64,000 bases of DNA from an uncultured bacterium (GTDB lineage Bacteria > Verrucomicrobiota > Lentisphaeria > Victivallales > UBA1829): NCBI GenBank assembly GCA_902778895.1, contig CACYZF010000004.1, forward strand, positions 1 to 64,000, given 5' to 3'. Shown here one piece after another: positions 34,052 to 43,915 of the stretch; position 1 is the stretch's first letter; every line of letters begins with the position of its first letter. Under the pieces are notes generated by a model. The model was not told the DNA's origin and searched no databases. It saw only the letters and a list, made by a program, of their open reading frames with translations. Made by a program: the position numbers and the translations under genes.

Positions 34052-34363
34052 ATGGCCGAACAGGGAACCAAAATCGACGTGGCCCAGGTCGCCTCGCTGG
34101 CGCGCCTGAGCCTGCCTCAGGACATGATCCCGCGTCTGCAGTCCGAAATGGAGCAGATCGTCGGCTATGTCGAAATGCTCGCCGAACTCGACGTCTCCGG
34201 CATCGAACCCACCGCTCACGCCGTCGCCCGCACCAACGTGCTCCGCGACGACGTGCCCTCCGATCCCTTCCCGCGCGAGGCCATGCTCGCCAACGCGCCG
34301 GACCTGATCGAAGGCGAACTCGTGAAGGTCCCGCAAGTCCTTCCCGGGGAGGGCATCGCATGA
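34052..34363 (+). CDS. gatC: Aspartyl/glutamyl-tRNA amidotransferase subunit C
   Basis: A 103-residue subunit of the GatCAB complex, which amidates misacylated Glu-tRNA(Gln) or Asp-tRNA(Asn). The family pattern is clear: VAQVASLARLSLPQD at 10-24, EMEQIVGYVEMLAELDVSG at about 34-52, the PTAHAV segment and the closing RDDVPSDPFPREAMLANAP. GACAGGAAAGG precedes the start. The gene overlaps gatA by four bases. GatB is not in the window. Confidence 0.95.
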   Translation: MAEQGTKIDVAQVASLARLSLPQDMIPRLQSEMEQIVGYVEMLAELDVSGIEPTAHAVARTNVLRDDVPSDPFPREAMLANAPDLIEGELVKVPQVLPGEGIA

Positions 34364-35850
34364 CGAACGCCGAGCTCATTTCCCTGTCCCTCCGCGATGC
34401 CGCCGCCGCGCTCCGCGACGGCCGCACCACCTCGGTCGCGCTCTGCACGGCTTTCCTCGATCGCATCCAGGCGGTCGAGCCGAAGGTGCGCGCCCTCCTC
34501 GCCGTGAATCCGGAATCCGTGCTGGCGCAGGCTGCCGCTTCCGACGCCCGCCGCGCCGCCGGCGCTCCGCTGGGCGACTTCGACGGCATCCCGATCACGC
34601 TCAAAGATAATATCTGCACGACGGGCGAACAGTGCTCCTGCGCCTCGAAGATCCTGAAGGGCTTCATCTCCCCCTACGATTCCTTCGTGACCGGCAAGCT
34701 GAAAGCCGCCGGTTGCGTCATGCTCGGCCGCGCCAACATGGACGAGTTCGCCATGGGCTCCTCCTGTGAGAACAGCGCGTACCAGCGCACCGCGAACCCG
34801 TGGAACCTCGACTGCGTGCCTGGCGGCTCCTCGGGCGGGTCAGCCGCGTCGGTCGCCGCGCTTGAAACGGTCGCCGCGCTCGGTTCCGATACCGGCGGCT
34901 CCATCCGCCAGCCCGCGGCCTTCTGCGGCGTGGTCGGCCTCAAACCGACCTACGGACGCGTCTCCCGAAACGGCCTTGTGGCGTTTGCCTCCTCGCTGGA
35001 CCAGATCGGTCCGCTGTCCCGCACCGTGTGGGACGCCGCCGCGATCCTCGACCTGATCGCCGGACACGACGAGAAGGATTCGACGAGCCTGCCGCAGCAG
35101 CCGGAAGGATTTGCCGCCGACCTGGAGACGTTTGAACAGAATCCGCGCCTCGACGGCGTGAAGATCGGCCTCCCGAAGGAATACTACGAGCTCGAGGGCA
35201 TGGACCTCGCCGTCAAGCAGATCATGAACGACTCCGTCGAGGTGTTCCGTTCCCTCGGCGCGACCTTCGTCGACGTCTCGCTGCCGCACACGAAATACGC
35301 CATGGCGTGCTACTACATCATCGCCACGGCCGAGGCGAGCGCGAACCTTGCGCGGTTCGACGGCATCCGCTACGGCTACCGCAGCCCGAACGCGACCGAC
35401 ATCAATTCGACCTACGAGAAGTCGCGCGGCGAAGGGTTCGGCAACGAGGTGCTCCGCCGCATCATGCTCGGCACCTACGTGCTCAGCAGCGGCTACTACG
35501 ACGCCTACTATCTGCGCGCGCAGAAGGTCCGCACGCTGCTCCGCCGCGACTTTCAGGAAGCATACAAGCTCTGCGATTTCCTGCTGACCCCGGTCACGCC
35601 CGCGCCTGCGTTCCATTTCGGCGCGAAGACCGACCCCCTGCAGATGTACCTCTCCGACGTCTTCACCACGGCGCTGAACCTGAGCGGTGACTGCGGCCTG
35701 AGCGTGCCCGCCGCGATCGACACCGGCACCGGACTGCCCGTCGGGATCCAGCTTATCGCCCCGGCCATGGAGGAGAAACGCATCTTCCGCGCCGGCCGTG
35801 CATTCGAGCTGGCGCGAGCTCAGAAAGATTTTATCGCCCCGCTGTCGTAA
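34360..35850 (+). CDS. gatA: Aspartyl/glutamyl-tRNA amidotransferase subunit A
   Basis: A 496-residue amidase that releases ammonia from glutamine for the GatCAB reaction. The amidase catalytic triad is intact: K82 (in ITLKDN), S157 (in GGSSGGS) and S181 (in GSDTGGSIRQPA), in the order and spacing expected for GatA. The C-terminal half has the usual TPVTPAPAF and SVPAAIDTGTGLPVGIQLI segments. It overlaps gatC by four bases and is followed by a clear terminator, so pfp-gatC-gatA is one unit. Confidence 0.97.
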   Translation: MTNAELISLSLRDAAAALRDGRTTSVALCTAFLDRIQAVEPKVRALLAVNPESVLAQAAASDARRAAGAPLGDFDGIPITLKDNICTTGEQCSCASKILKGFISPYDSFVTGKLKAAGCVMLGRANMDEFAMGSSCENSAYQRTANPWNLDCVPGGSSGGSAASVAALETVAALGSDTGGSIRQPAAFCGVVGLKPTYGRVSRNGLVAFASSLDQIGPLSRTVWDAAAILDLIAGHDEKDSTSLPQQPEGFAADLETFEQNPRLDGVKIGLPKEYYELEGMDLAVKQIMNDSVEVFRSLGATFVDVSLPHTKYAMACYYIIATAEASANLARFDGIRYGYRSPNATDINSTYEKSRGEGFGNEVLRRIMLGTYVLSSGYYDAYYLRAQKVRTLLRRDFQEAYKLCDFLLTPVTPAPAFHFGAKTDPLQMYLSDVFTTALNLSGDCGLSVPAAIDTGTGLPVGIQLIAPAMEEKRIFRAGRAFELARAQKDFIAPLS

Positions 35851-35857
35851 GGGGCGC

Positions 35858-35903
35858 GAATGCGAGGCGGCCGAACCGCCGTCCGCCCCCGCATTCCATT
35901 TTT
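35858..35903 (+). terminator. Intrinsic terminator after gatA
   Basis: GAATGCGAGGCGG (35858-35870) pairs with CCGCCCCCGCATTC (35883-35896) with one bulge, followed by a short T run at 35899-35903. It lies a few bases after the gatA stop. Confidence 0.8.
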
Positions 35904-35926
35904 GAACAGGAAGGAGACGTGCGGAC

Positions 35927-37408
35927 ATGAATACCGAATTGACAGGACTCCTGACGGCGTGCCGTGCCGCGGAAGCGTCGTTCCATGTGTTTTTCACGGG
36001 GGAAACTCCCGCGCCCGGTTCGTTTGCGGACCGCCTCGGCGCCGCGCTTTCCGCCATTGAAACCGACTGCGAGCACGGGCATTCGTCCTCGAAGGCCGTC
36101 CGGACAAAGATCACGAAACCGCTTCACGGGCTGCCGCCCGACGATCCGGCGCATCATGGAACGGCCGGATCCGTCAACCTCTTCGAAGCGCCTCCGGACG
36201 GAGCAACCGATTCCGTCGACGCGCTGAATCTGCTTGCCGCCGCCTGCACCGGATTCCCGTTCAGCCGCCTGCTGGACAAGATGCTGTTCGAACGCCTCGC
36301 GATCCTGTCGCCGCATGAGGTGCATCCCGCCTCAAAGGAATCCGATTCCGATGCCGCGTTCTTCTACCGTCACGCCGTGCGCCTGGCGGAACTCCTGAAG
36401 GACCTGATCCCAACTTACTGCGCCCTGCTCGCGGAACGTTCCGGCGAAGCGCCCGAAGGCGCGGTCTCCCGTCTCCGTCCGTCCGTGCACAAGCTCGAAT
36501 CGGCGCAGAGCGCGTTCCTGCGGATGAAGCCCGGCGCGGTCGCGCTGGAGGTCGCACGGATGTCCGCCGAGGACCCGTTCGCGCACGGCCGCATCTTCCG
36601 GCATCAGGACGGCACGTTTGCGCCGCTCACGCTCCCCTCGATCCGTTCCGCGGACGAATTCTACGGCTACCAGTCCGTACGCCGGATGTTCCAGGACCAT
36701 TTCCGGGCGTTTTCCGAGGGGCGGAACAACCTGCCGCTGCTCATTTCGAGCTTGCCGGGCCTCGGCAAGACGCAGATGAGCATCGCCTACAGCCTTTCCT
36801 TCCCGAACATCACGCTGATCATTCCGCAGCCGGGCGACCTCGCGGCCGGACTGGAACCGCTGATCGCCGAGCTCGCCGCCTGGCCCGAACACAAGTTCAT
36901 GCTGTTCTTCGACGACATCGACGTCTCCAAGACCGACTGGTACTATTTCCGCACGAATATCGGCGGCACGTTCTCCCTGCCGGAAAACATCACGCTTACG
37001 ATCGCCTCGAACCAGCGGTTCCCCGCGAACATCTCCAGCCGCGGCCGCGGATGCGAGTTCCCGATGTTCGACGAGATCCGCTGCCAGGAAATGATCCTGG
37101 ACTTCCTTTCGGCGAAGGGGCTGCGCGAGCCTTCGAAGAACCTCGTGGCCGTGATCGCGTCCGACTATGTGAGCGAGTTCGGCCAGAAACAGTTTGAGGA
37201 GCTTTCGCCGCGTACGCTCGTGCGCTATCTCGACCACTACCTCTCCGACCCGGCCAAACGCAAGACGCTCATGGACGAGGCGAACAGCGAGGTCGTGCCT
37301 CAGCCCGATCCGCAGGTCTTCTACGAGGAGAATGTGAAGCTCATGCGATCCATCCACGGCGAGGAAGCCCTCGACCAGTTCCGACAGGACGCCGTCCATG
37401 CCAAGTGA
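35927..37408 (+). CDS. P-loop ATPase, DUF815-like
   Basis: A 493-residue protein. The first 230 residues are helical with no motif I know. The C-terminal part is an AAA-type ATPase: a strand, then Walker A LPGLGKTQ near 276-283, Walker B MLFFDDID near 325-332, the sensor-like TIASNQRFP near 363 and an arginine-rich SSRGRG after it. The order resembles the DUF815 group of single-domain AAA proteins, whose role is unknown. AGGAAGGAG precedes the ATG. It overlaps tadA by 11 bases, so the two are likely co-translated; what links them is not clear. Confidence 0.75.
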   Translation: MNTELTGLLTACRAAEASFHVFFTGETPAPGSFADRLGAALSAIETDCEHGHSSSKAVRTKITKPLHGLPPDDPAHHGTAGSVNLFEAPPDGATDSVDALNLLAAACTGFPFSRLLDKMLFERLAILSPHEVHPASKESDSDAAFFYRHAVRLAELLKDLIPTYCALLAERSGEAPEGAVSRLRPSVHKLESAQSAFLRMKPGAVALEVARMSAEDPFAHGRIFRHQDGTFAPLTLPSIRSADEFYGYQSVRRMFQDHFRAFSEGRNNLPLLISSLPGLGKTQMSIAYSLSFPNITLIIPQPGDLAAGLEPLIAELAAWPEHKFMLFFDDIDVSKTDWYYFRTNIGGTFSLPENITLTIASNQRFPANISSRGRGCEFPMFDEIRCQEMILDFLSAKGLREPSKNLVAVIASDYVSEFGQKQFEELSPRTLVRYLDHYLSDPAKRKTLMDEANSEVVPQPDPQVFYEENVKLMRSIHGEEALDQFRQDAVHAK

Positions 37409-37964
37409 TGATTCCGATATTCTGTTCCCCTTTGCGCCGGATTCCGACGATGCTCAATTCGCTGGCGAGGATGACGGCGAGCTGAAGCCCCTGCTCGGGG
37501 ACGATTACTACATGCGTGCCGCGCTCCGGTGCGCGCAGCAGGCCGCCGACGCGGGCGAAGTCCCGGTCGGAGCCGTGGCCGTGAAAGACGGCCTCATCAT
37601 CGCGCGTTCGTGGAACCAAGTGGAGCTGCTGAAGGACGCGACCGCCCACGCCGAGCTCATGCTGATCGCATCGCTGCCTCAGGTCATCGGCGACTGGCGG
37701 CTGGACGGCATCGACATCTATGTGACCAAGGAGCCGTGCGCCATGTGCGCCGGGGCCATGGTGAACTCGCGCATCCGCCGCGTGGTCTTCGGCATGCGCG
37801 ATCCGCGCTGCGGGGCCGCCGGGACTGCTTTGAACGTGACCGGATTCCCCGGCATGCTCCACAACGTCGAAGTGACCGCCGGACTCATGGAGGAGGAATG
37901 CAAGGAGATGTTCCAGGCGTTTTTCCGCACGGTCCGCGCGAACGCCCGAAAAAAGAAGTCCTGA
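37398..37964 (+). CDS. tadA: tRNA-specific adenosine deaminase TadA
   Basis: A 188-residue enzyme that converts A34 to inosine in the tRNA-Arg anticodon. The deaminase zinc site is complete: H84 and catalytic E86 in TAHAELM, and C114 and C117 in EPCAMCAGAM. The family segment MRDPRCGAAGT follows, and VNSRI binds tRNA. The first 35 residues are an acidic extension not usual in TadA; a start near residue 39 (MRAALRCAQ) would give the common length, but it lacks a good ribosome binding site. Confidence 0.95.
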   Translation: MPSDDSDILFPFAPDSDDAQFAGEDDGELKPLLGDDYYMRAALRCAQQAADAGEVPVGAVAVKDGLIIARSWNQVELLKDATAHAELMLIASLPQVIGDWRLDGIDIYVTKEPCAMCAGAMVNSRIRRVVFGMRDPRCGAAGTALNVTGFPGMLHNVEVTAGLMEEECKEMFQAFFRTVRANARKKKS

Positions 37965-37978
37965 TTTGCGCCTCCGGC

Positions 37979-38007
37979 TTGAAAAAACGCCTTTCCGGGG
38001 GTATATT
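37979..38007 (+). promoter_or_regulatory. Promoter of purL
   Basis: TTGAAA (37979-37984) and TATATT (38002-38007) are 17 bases apart, 50 bases before the purL start. The boxes are identical to those of the pfp promoter. Confidence 0.75.
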
Positions 38008-38056
38008 TTTTCTTGCTATAATTTTTTAAATAAACCCTCCAAGCAAGGATAAGCTC

Positions 38057-40999
38057 ATGGACTATCGTATTGAAATGTCGGTGAAGCCGCAGTGGCAGGA
38101 TGCCCGCGGCCAGGGCGTCGTTCGCCGCCTTTCCGCTCTCCCCGGACTGCCGCCTGTCCGCGGTATCCGTACCCGTTCCGTCTACACCGTCTCCGCGAAC
38201 ATCACGCCGGACGAAGCCGCGAAGGTCGCGCACGAACTCGCCGACCCGGTCACCCGCAGCGGCATCGTGGGCGAGACGCCGTCCGCCGATTTGAACTACA
38301 CCTGGCTGATCCGCGTCGGGTTCAAGCCGGGCGTGACCGACAACGTGGCGCGCACGGCGTGGGAAGCCATCGGCGACATCATCGGCCGCAAGCTCTCCCG
38401 CGAGGAACAGGTCTTCAGCTCGATCGAGTATCTCGTCGATTCCCCCGAAATGACCCGCGAACAGGCGCAGCGCATCGCCACCGGCCTGCTCGCGAACGTC
38501 CTGATCGAATCGGTAGACGTCTTCTCCCGCGACGAGCTCGTGAACAACTCCATCCCGCTGAACAAGCCCGTCATCAAGGGCCTCGGTGAGGTCATCGTCC
38601 GCGACTACGACCTGGAAGTCTCCGACGAAAAGCTCATGGAGCTGTCCCACAAGGGCACGCTCGCCCTCAGCCTTGAGGAAATGAAGTCCATCCAGGGCTA
38701 TTTCCGCCAGCTCGGCCGCAAGCCGACCGACGTGGAAATGGAAGTCCTCGCCCAGACCTGGAGCGAACACTGCAAGCACAAGATCTTCGCCGCCGACATC
38801 GACTACACCACGCCGGACGGAAAGACGATCACGATCTCCTCGCTCTACAAGAGCTACATCAAGAAAAGCACGAAGGAGCTTCAGGCCGAGGTGCCGTGGC
38901 TCGTCTCCGTCTTCACCGACAACGCCGGCGTGATCCGCTTCAACGACCGCTTCGACCTCGTCTACAAGGCCGAGACCCACAACAGCCCGTCCGCGCTCGA
39001 TCCCTACGGCGGAGCCATGACCGGCATCGTGGGCGTGAACCGCGACCCGCTCGGGACCGGGCAGGGCGCCGACCTGCTGCTGAACGTCTGGGGCTACTGC
39101 CTCGGTTCGCCGTTCACCGACCCGATCAACGTGCCCGAAGGGCTCCTGCATCCGCGCCGCCTCCGCGACGGCGTCCACAAGGGTGTGATCGACGGCGGCA
39201 ACCAGAGCGGCATCCCGTACGCCGTCGGCTGGGAATACTTCGATGACCGCTACATCGGCAAGCCACTCGTTTACTGCGGCACGGTCGGCACGCTCCCGCG
39301 CAAGGTCGGCGACCGCAACGGCTGGGAGAAGTTCATCGAACCCGGCGACTACATTGTGATGACCGGCGGCCGCATCGGCAAGGACGGCATCCACGGCGCC
39401 ACGTTTTCCAGCGAAGAGCTGCACAAGGACAGCCCCGTGCAGGCGGTCCAGATCGGTGACCCGATCACCCAGAAGCGCATGAGCGACTTCATCCACGAGG
39501 CGCGCGAACGCCTCCTCTACCGTTTCGTGACCGACAACGGCGCGGGCGGCCTCTCCTCCAGCGTCGGCGAAATGGCGGACGTCTGCGGCGGCTGCGACAT
39601 GGACCTCGCGAAGGCCCCGCTCAAATACTCCGGCCTCCAGCCGTGGGAGATCCTCGTTTCCGAGGCGCAGGAGCGCATGAGCTTCGCTGTCGCGCCGGAA
39701 CGCCTCGACGAATTCCTGGCGCTCGCCGCCGCACGCGACGTGGAGGCGACCGTACTTGGCCGCTTCAACCACTCCGGCAAGTTCCACATCACCTACGGCG
39801 ACCGCGTGGTGGCTGACATCGATATCAAGTTCATGCACGAAGGTCTGCCGAAACTCCACCTGAAAGCCGAATGGAAGCCCCCGGTTTTCGACGAGCCGGT
39901 CATCTCCGGCCGCGACCTCTCCGCCGACCTCGTGAAGCTCATCGGCCGCCTGAACATCTGCTCCGACGAATACAAGGCCCGCCAGTACGACCATGAGGTG
40001 AAGGGCCTCAGCATCATCAAGCCGTTCACGGGCGTCTGCCGCGACGTCGCCTCCGACGCCACCGTCACGCTCGCCGAACCCCTTGCGAAGGAAGGCATCG
40101 TACTCTCCGCCGGCATCCTCCCGCGTTACAGCGACATCGACACCTACCACATGATGGCGTCCATCATCGACCTCGCCGTGCGCCGGTCCGTCGCCGCGGG
40201 TGCCGATCCCGACCACATCGCCGGTCTCGACAACTTCTGCTGGCCCGACCCCGTGCAGAGCGAGAAGACCCCGGACGGCGAATACAAGCTCGCGCAGCTC
40301 GTCCGCGCGAACATGGCGCTCTACGACTGCACCAAGGCGTTCAAGGTGCCCTGCATCTCCGGCAAGGACAGCATGAAGAACGACAGCACGCGCGGCGGCC
40401 GCAAGATCTCCATCCCGCCCACCGTCCTCTTCAGCACCATCGCCCGCATCGACGACGTGTCGCACGCGGTCTCCCTCGACGCAAAGTTCGCGGGCGATGC
40501 CGTGTACGTGCTCGGCGAGACCAAGCCCGAGCTCGGCGGCAGCGAATACTACGCCATGCTCGACGCCGTCGGCAACAACGTCCCGAAGGTCGACATCCCG
40601 AAGGCCTCCAAGCTCTACCACGCGCTCGCCGAAGTCATCAAGGCGGACATCCCGTCCTCCATCATCTCCCCTGCGCTCGGCGGCCTCGCCATCGCTGCGG
40701 CCAAATCCGCTATCGGCGGCCGTCTCGGCATGACCATCGACCTCGACAAGCTCCCCGGCATCGAAAACCTGAACGACGCCGAGGCGCTGTTCTCCGAGTC
40801 GAACTCCCGTTTCATCCTGACCTGCCGCCCGGAACGCGCCGCCGAGCTCGAAAAGATGCTCGCCGGAAACGTGTTCGCCCGCGTCGGCACGACCACGGAG
40901 AAGCAGGAGCTGGTGTTCACGCGCGGCGGCAAAGTCGTCGTATCCGCCAAACTCGCTGACCTCATCAAATCCTACAAATCCACGCTCGAAGGCGTTTAA
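38057..40999 (+). CDS. purL: Phosphoribosylformylglycinamidine synthase (PurL) with fused PurS-like N-terminus
   Basis: A 980-residue enzyme making FGAM in purine synthesis. Residues 1 to about 170 look like two PurS-type alpha/beta repeats (YRIEMSVKPQWQDARGQGV and LIRVGFKPGVTDNVARTA). The synthetase core begins near 180, with the TWSEHCKHK signature at about 234-242, and continues with AETHNSPSALDPYGGAMTGIVG and a second AIR-synthase-like half. The protein ends without a glutaminase (PurQ) domain, so it is intermediate between the short bacterial PurL and the large PurLQ of proteobacteria. A separate purQ must exist elsewhere. dapB follows after 12 bases. Confidence 0.93.
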   Translation: MDYRIEMSVKPQWQDARGQGVVRRLSALPGLPPVRGIRTRSVYTVSANITPDEAAKVAHELADPVTRSGIVGETPSADLNYTWLIRVGFKPGVTDNVARTAWEAIGDIIGRKLSREEQVFSSIEYLVDSPEMTREQAQRIATGLLANVLIESVDVFSRDELVNNSIPLNKPVIKGLGEVIVRDYDLEVSDEKLMELSHKGTLALSLEEMKSIQGYFRQLGRKPTDVEMEVLAQTWSEHCKHKIFAADIDYTTPDGKTITISSLYKSYIKKSTKELQAEVPWLVSVFTDNAGVIRFNDRFDLVYKAETHNSPSALDPYGGAMTGIVGVNRDPLGTGQGADLLLNVWGYCLGSPFTDPINVPEGLLHPRRLRDGVHKGVIDGGNQSGIPYAVGWEYFDDRYIGKPLVYCGTVGTLPRKVGDRNGWEKFIEPGDYIVMTGGRIGKDGIHGATFSSEELHKDSPVQAVQIGDPITQKRMSDFIHEARERLLYRFVTDNGAGGLSSSVGEMADVCGGCDMDLAKAPLKYSGLQPWEILVSEAQERMSFAVAPERLDEFLALAAARDVEATVLGRFNHSGKFHITYGDRVVADIDIKFMHEGLPKLHLKAEWKPPVFDEPVISGRDLSADLVKLIGRLNICSDEYKARQYDHEVKGLSIIKPFTGVCRDVASDATVTLAEPLAKEGIVLSAGILPRYSDIDTYHMMASIIDLAVRRSVAAGADPDHIAGLDNFCWPDPVQSEKTPDGEYKLAQLVRANMALYDCTKAFKVPCISGKDSMKNDSTRGGRKISIPPTVLFSTIARIDDVSHAVSLDAKFAGDAVYVLGETKPELGGSEYYAMLDAVGNNVPKVDIPKASKLYHALAEVIKADIPSSIISPALGGLAIAAAKSAIGGRLGMTIDLDKLPGIENLNDAEALFSESNSRFILTCRPERAAELEKMLAGNVFARVGTTTEKQELVFTRGGKVVVSAKLADLIKSYKSTLEGV

Positions 41000-41011
41000 G
41001 GAGGTTTTCGC

Positions 41012-41815
41012 ATGATCCGCACCATCATTACAGGCTCCGCCGGACGCATGGGCAAAGCGCTCGTCGCCGCCATCGCCGCCAATCCTGAATTCCAGCTCGC
41101 AGGGGCCACCGAATATCCCGCCAGCCCGCTCATCGGGCAGGACGCCGGGACCGTCGCCGGAGTCTCCGCGCTCAATGTGCCGATCTCCGCCTCGCTCACG
41201 CCGGAAATGCTCGCGAATGCCGACGCCATCATCGACTTCAGCACCGGAAACGTGCTGGAGAACGCTCGCGCCGCCGCGAAGGCCGGGCTCTCCATCGTGA
41301 TCGGCACGACCGCCCTCACCGACGCCGACAAGGCCGCCCTCCGCGAACTCTCCGCCCAGGGCGCGCGCATCGTTCAGACGTTCAACTACAGCGTCGGCGT
41401 GAACCTTCTCTTCTTCCTCTCCGGCAAGACCGCCTCGCTCCTCGCCGACGATTTCGATATGGAGATTATCGAAGCGCACCACAACCAGAAGAAGGACGCC
41501 CCGAGCGGGACCGCCGTCCGTCTGGCGGAAGTCCTCTGCGAAGCCGCGGACCGTAATCAGGATGATCTCCGCTACGGCCGCCAGGGCATCGTGGGCGCGC
41601 GCACCCGCCGCGAGATCGGCATCCACGCCGTGCGCGGCGGCGACATCGTGGGCGACCACACCGTGCTCTTTGCGGGCGACGGCGAACGCATCGAGCTGAC
41701 GCACCGCGCGTCCAGCCGCATGACTTTCGCGAAGGGTGCGCTCCGCGCCGCCAAGTGGCTCGCGGGCGCTTCCGCCGGGTACTACGACATGCAGGACGTG
41801 CTCGGGCTGAAGTAA
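41012..41815 (+). CDS. dapB: 4-hydroxy-tetrahydrodipicolinate reductase (DapB)
   Basis: A 267-residue enzyme of lysine and diaminopimelate synthesis. The dinucleotide-binding loop GSAGRMGK lies at residues 8-15. The family signature EAHHNQKKDAPSGTA lies near 151-165, including the catalytic His pair and Lys. The RRGEIGIHAVRGGDIVGDH-type segment reads here as RREIGIHAVRGGDIVGDH and is intact. AAGGAGG precedes the ATG. It lies between purL and a small gene leading to icd, so it is probably in the purL transcript. Confidence 0.97.
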   Translation: MIRTIITGSAGRMGKALVAAIAANPEFQLAGATEYPASPLIGQDAGTVAGVSALNVPISASLTPEMLANADAIIDFSTGNVLENARAAAKAGLSIVIGTTALTDADKAALRELSAQGARIVQTFNYSVGVNLLFFLSGKTASLLADDFDMEIIEAHHNQKKDAPSGTAVRLAEVLCEAADRNQDDLRYGRQGIVGARTRREIGIHAVRGGDIVGDHTVLFAGDGERIELTHRASSRMTFAKGALRAAKWLAGASAGYYDMQDVLGLK

Positions 41816-41849
41816 GCCCGGCAAACCACTCACCACGGGAGCCGCAATC

Positions 41850-42203
41850 ATGCCGATCGGACTCAAAATCGGAAAACTCGTGAACAAAACCGTCTGGCAG
41901 CCGGACAAAAAACAGGTTGTCATCGACCAGACGCTTGAGCTCACGTGCGACTGCGGCACCACCATCATCGTGGAACAGCACATCGACGGCATGACCATGA
42001 TAGAGGGCGTCCGCCATCCGATCACCGCCGGCAACAATGCCCTCGAACTGAAGCAGATGCGCATCGTGAACCCGCGCACGGTCCGTCCCGATGGCGAACC
42101 CGCGCTCTACGACCTCGCGGTCCGCGTCTACGCCGTGGGGATCGACCCCATCACCGTTTCCGAATCCGTTTCATTTCTCAACCTCATAAAGGACCATTCA
42201 TGA
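41850..42203 (+). CDS. Conserved-looking small protein, unknown function
   Basis: A 117-residue protein, mostly beta by pattern, with a CDCG motif near residue 33 ([13 protein letters not shown]) and the stretch [20 protein letters not shown] do not recognise the family. The frame is clean, with CGGGAG upstream, and the last four bases overlap the icd start as ATGA. This coupling suggests the products are made together, but no role in isocitrate metabolism is evident. Confidence 0.65.
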   Translation: MPIGLKIGKLVNKTVWQPDKKQVVIDQTLELTCDCGTTIIVEQHIDGMTMIEGVRHPITAGNNALELKQMRIVNPRTVRPDGEPALYDLAVRVYAVGIDPITVSESVSFLNLIKDHS

Positions 42204-43450
42204 GCTATCAGAAAATCCGTCCGGTCGACGGCGACCGCATCACTGCGAATCCCGACGGCAGCCTCATCGTCCCCGATCAGCCGATCATCCCGTTCATCGA
42301 AGGCGACGGCATCGGCCCCGACATCACGGCGGCCTCCATGCATATCTGGAACACCGCCATCGCAAAAGCCTACGGCGACAAGCGCAAGATCGCCTGGATG
42401 GAAGTCTTCGCCGGCGAGAAGTCCTGCGCAGTCTACGGCGAGGGCGTCTGGCTCCCCGACGAGACCCTCGAGGCCATCTCCGAGCATCGCATCGCCATCA
42501 AGGGCCCGCTCACGACCCCCGTCGGAAAGGGCATCCGTTCCCTCAACGTGACCCTCCGCCAGAAGCTCGACCTCTACGTCTGCCTCCGTCCGGTCCGCTA
42601 TTTCCAGGGCGTCCCCTCTCCGGTCAAGCACCCCGAGCTCACCGACATGGTCGTCTTCCGCGAGAACACCGAGGACATCTACGCCGGCATCGAATGGGCC
42701 TCCGGCACCCCCGAGGTGCAGAAGGTCATCGCGTTCCTGCAAAATGAAATGGGCGTCGCCAAGATCCGCTTCCCGGAGACCTCCGCGATCGGCATCAAAC
42801 CGGTCTCGAAGGAAGGCTCCGAACGCCTCATCCGCGCTGCCATCCGCTACGCCATCGACAACCACCGCAAGAGCGTCACGTTCGTGCATAAGGGCAACAT
42901 CATGAAGTTCACCGAAGGCGGCTTCCGCGACTGGGGCTATGCGCTCGCGAAACGCGAGTTCCCGGAACAGACCGTCACGTGGGAAGAATGCAACGGCGCG
43001 GTCCCCGAGGGCAAAATCCTCATAAAGGACTGCATCTGCGACGCCTTCCTGCAGCAGATTTTGACCCGTCCCGCCGAATACGACGTGATCGCCACCATGA
43101 ACCTGAACGGCGACTACGTGTCGGACGCCCTCGCGGCCAGCGTCGGCGGAATCGGCATCGCCCCCGGCGCGAACATCAACTACGTCGGCGGCAAGGCCAT
43201 TTTCGAGGCCACGCACGGCACTGCGCCCAAGTACAAAGGGCTCGACAAGGTCAATCCCTGCTCGCTCGCGCTCTCCGGCGAAATGCTCCTCCGCCACATC
43301 GGCTGGACCGAGGCCGCCGACCTCGTGATCCGCGGCATCGAACGCGCCATCGCCTCCAAACACGTCACCTACGACTTCGCGCGCCAGATGGAAGGCGCGA
43401 CCGAACTCCGCTGCTCCGAGTTTGCCCGCGTGATCGCGGACAACATGTAA
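42200..43450 (+). CDS. icd: NADP-type isocitrate dehydrogenase
   Basis: A 416-residue enzyme converting isocitrate to 2-oxoglutarate and CO2. It closely follows the E. coli type: [11 protein letters not shown] at 33-43, [21 protein letters not shown] split around residue 110, substrate residues S114, N116, R120 and R130, and [13 protein letters not shown] at 154-166. S114 matches the serine that AceK phosphorylates in enterobacteria, though no AceK is seen here. The start at 42200 overlaps the previous stop; the frame extends further upstream but only in shadow of that gene. Confidence 0.97.
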   Translation: MSYQKIRPVDGDRITANPDGSLIVPDQPIIPFIEGDGIGPDITAASMHIWNTAIAKAYGDKRKIAWMEVFAGEKSCAVYGEGVWLPDETLEAISEHRIAIKGPLTTPVGKGIRSLNVTLRQKLDLYVCLRPVRYFQGVPSPVKHPELTDMVVFRENTEDIYAGIEWASGTPEVQKVIAFLQNEMGVAKIRFPETSAIGIKPVSKEGSERLIRAAIRYAIDNHRKSVTFVHKGNIMKFTEGGFRDWGYALAKREFPEQTVTWEECNGAVPEGKILIKDCICDAFLQQILTRPAEYDVIATMNLNGDYVSDALAASVGGIGIAPGANINYVGGKAIFEATHGTAPKYKGLDKVNPCSLALSGEMLLRHIGWTEAADLVIRGIERAIASKHVTYDFARQMEGATELRCSEFARVIADNM

Positions 43451-43468
43451 TTCCTTCCTCGGGCTTTT

Positions 43469-43915
43469 ATGGACATGGACAGGCAGGACCGGTTCCGGTA
43501 TTCGGTCACGAAGGACCTCCCGCGCGCGGACGCGCTTGCACTCTACCGCGCCGCGGGCTGGTTCGGCCCGTCCGATCCCGCCCCGGAGCTCGACGCCATG
43601 ATCGCGAATTCGTTCGCGGTCTCCGCGGCGTTCGATCCCGCCGGGCGTCTCGTCGGTATGGCGCGCGCGCTGTCCGACGGCGTGAGCGACGCGTATATCC
43701 TTGACGTCGTGGTCGATCCGGCGCACCGTTCGCAGGGCGTCGGCCGCGAGATCGTAAGACGCCTCGCGGACCATCTCGCCTCGTTCGGCATCGACTGGAT
43801 CGTCTGCATCGGCGTGCCCGGCACGGAGGCGTTCTACCGCGCCGCCGGAGCCGCCCCGATGGACGGCCATACGGCGTTCCGCTTCAATACGAAAAACGGA
43901 TCGGACGACAAATGA
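43469..43915 (+). CDS. GNAT-family N-acetyltransferase
   Basis: A 148-residue acetyltransferase. The acetyl-CoA-binding motif A appears as AYILDVVVDPAHRSQGVGREIVRRL at about residues 71-95, with the Q-G-V-G-R core. A late GVPGTEAFYRAAGA segment is typical of motif B. The fold and cofactor are secure; the substrate is unknown. It overlaps the next gene by four bases. There is no strong ribosome binding site, and a second ATG lies two codons in. Confidence 0.85.
   Translation: MDMDRQDRFRYSVTKDLPRADALALYRAAGWFGPSDPAPELDAMIANSFAVSAAFDPAGRLVGMARALSDGVSDAYILDVVVDPAHRSQGVGREIVRRLADHLASFGIDWIVCIGVPGTEAFYRAAGAAPMDGHTAFRFNTKNGSDDK

Noticed and set aside
37718..42079. A 1453-codon minus-strand open frame
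   Set aside because: It runs antisense through tadA, purL and dapB, all of which have intact motifs. No domain is recognisable in the reverse product.
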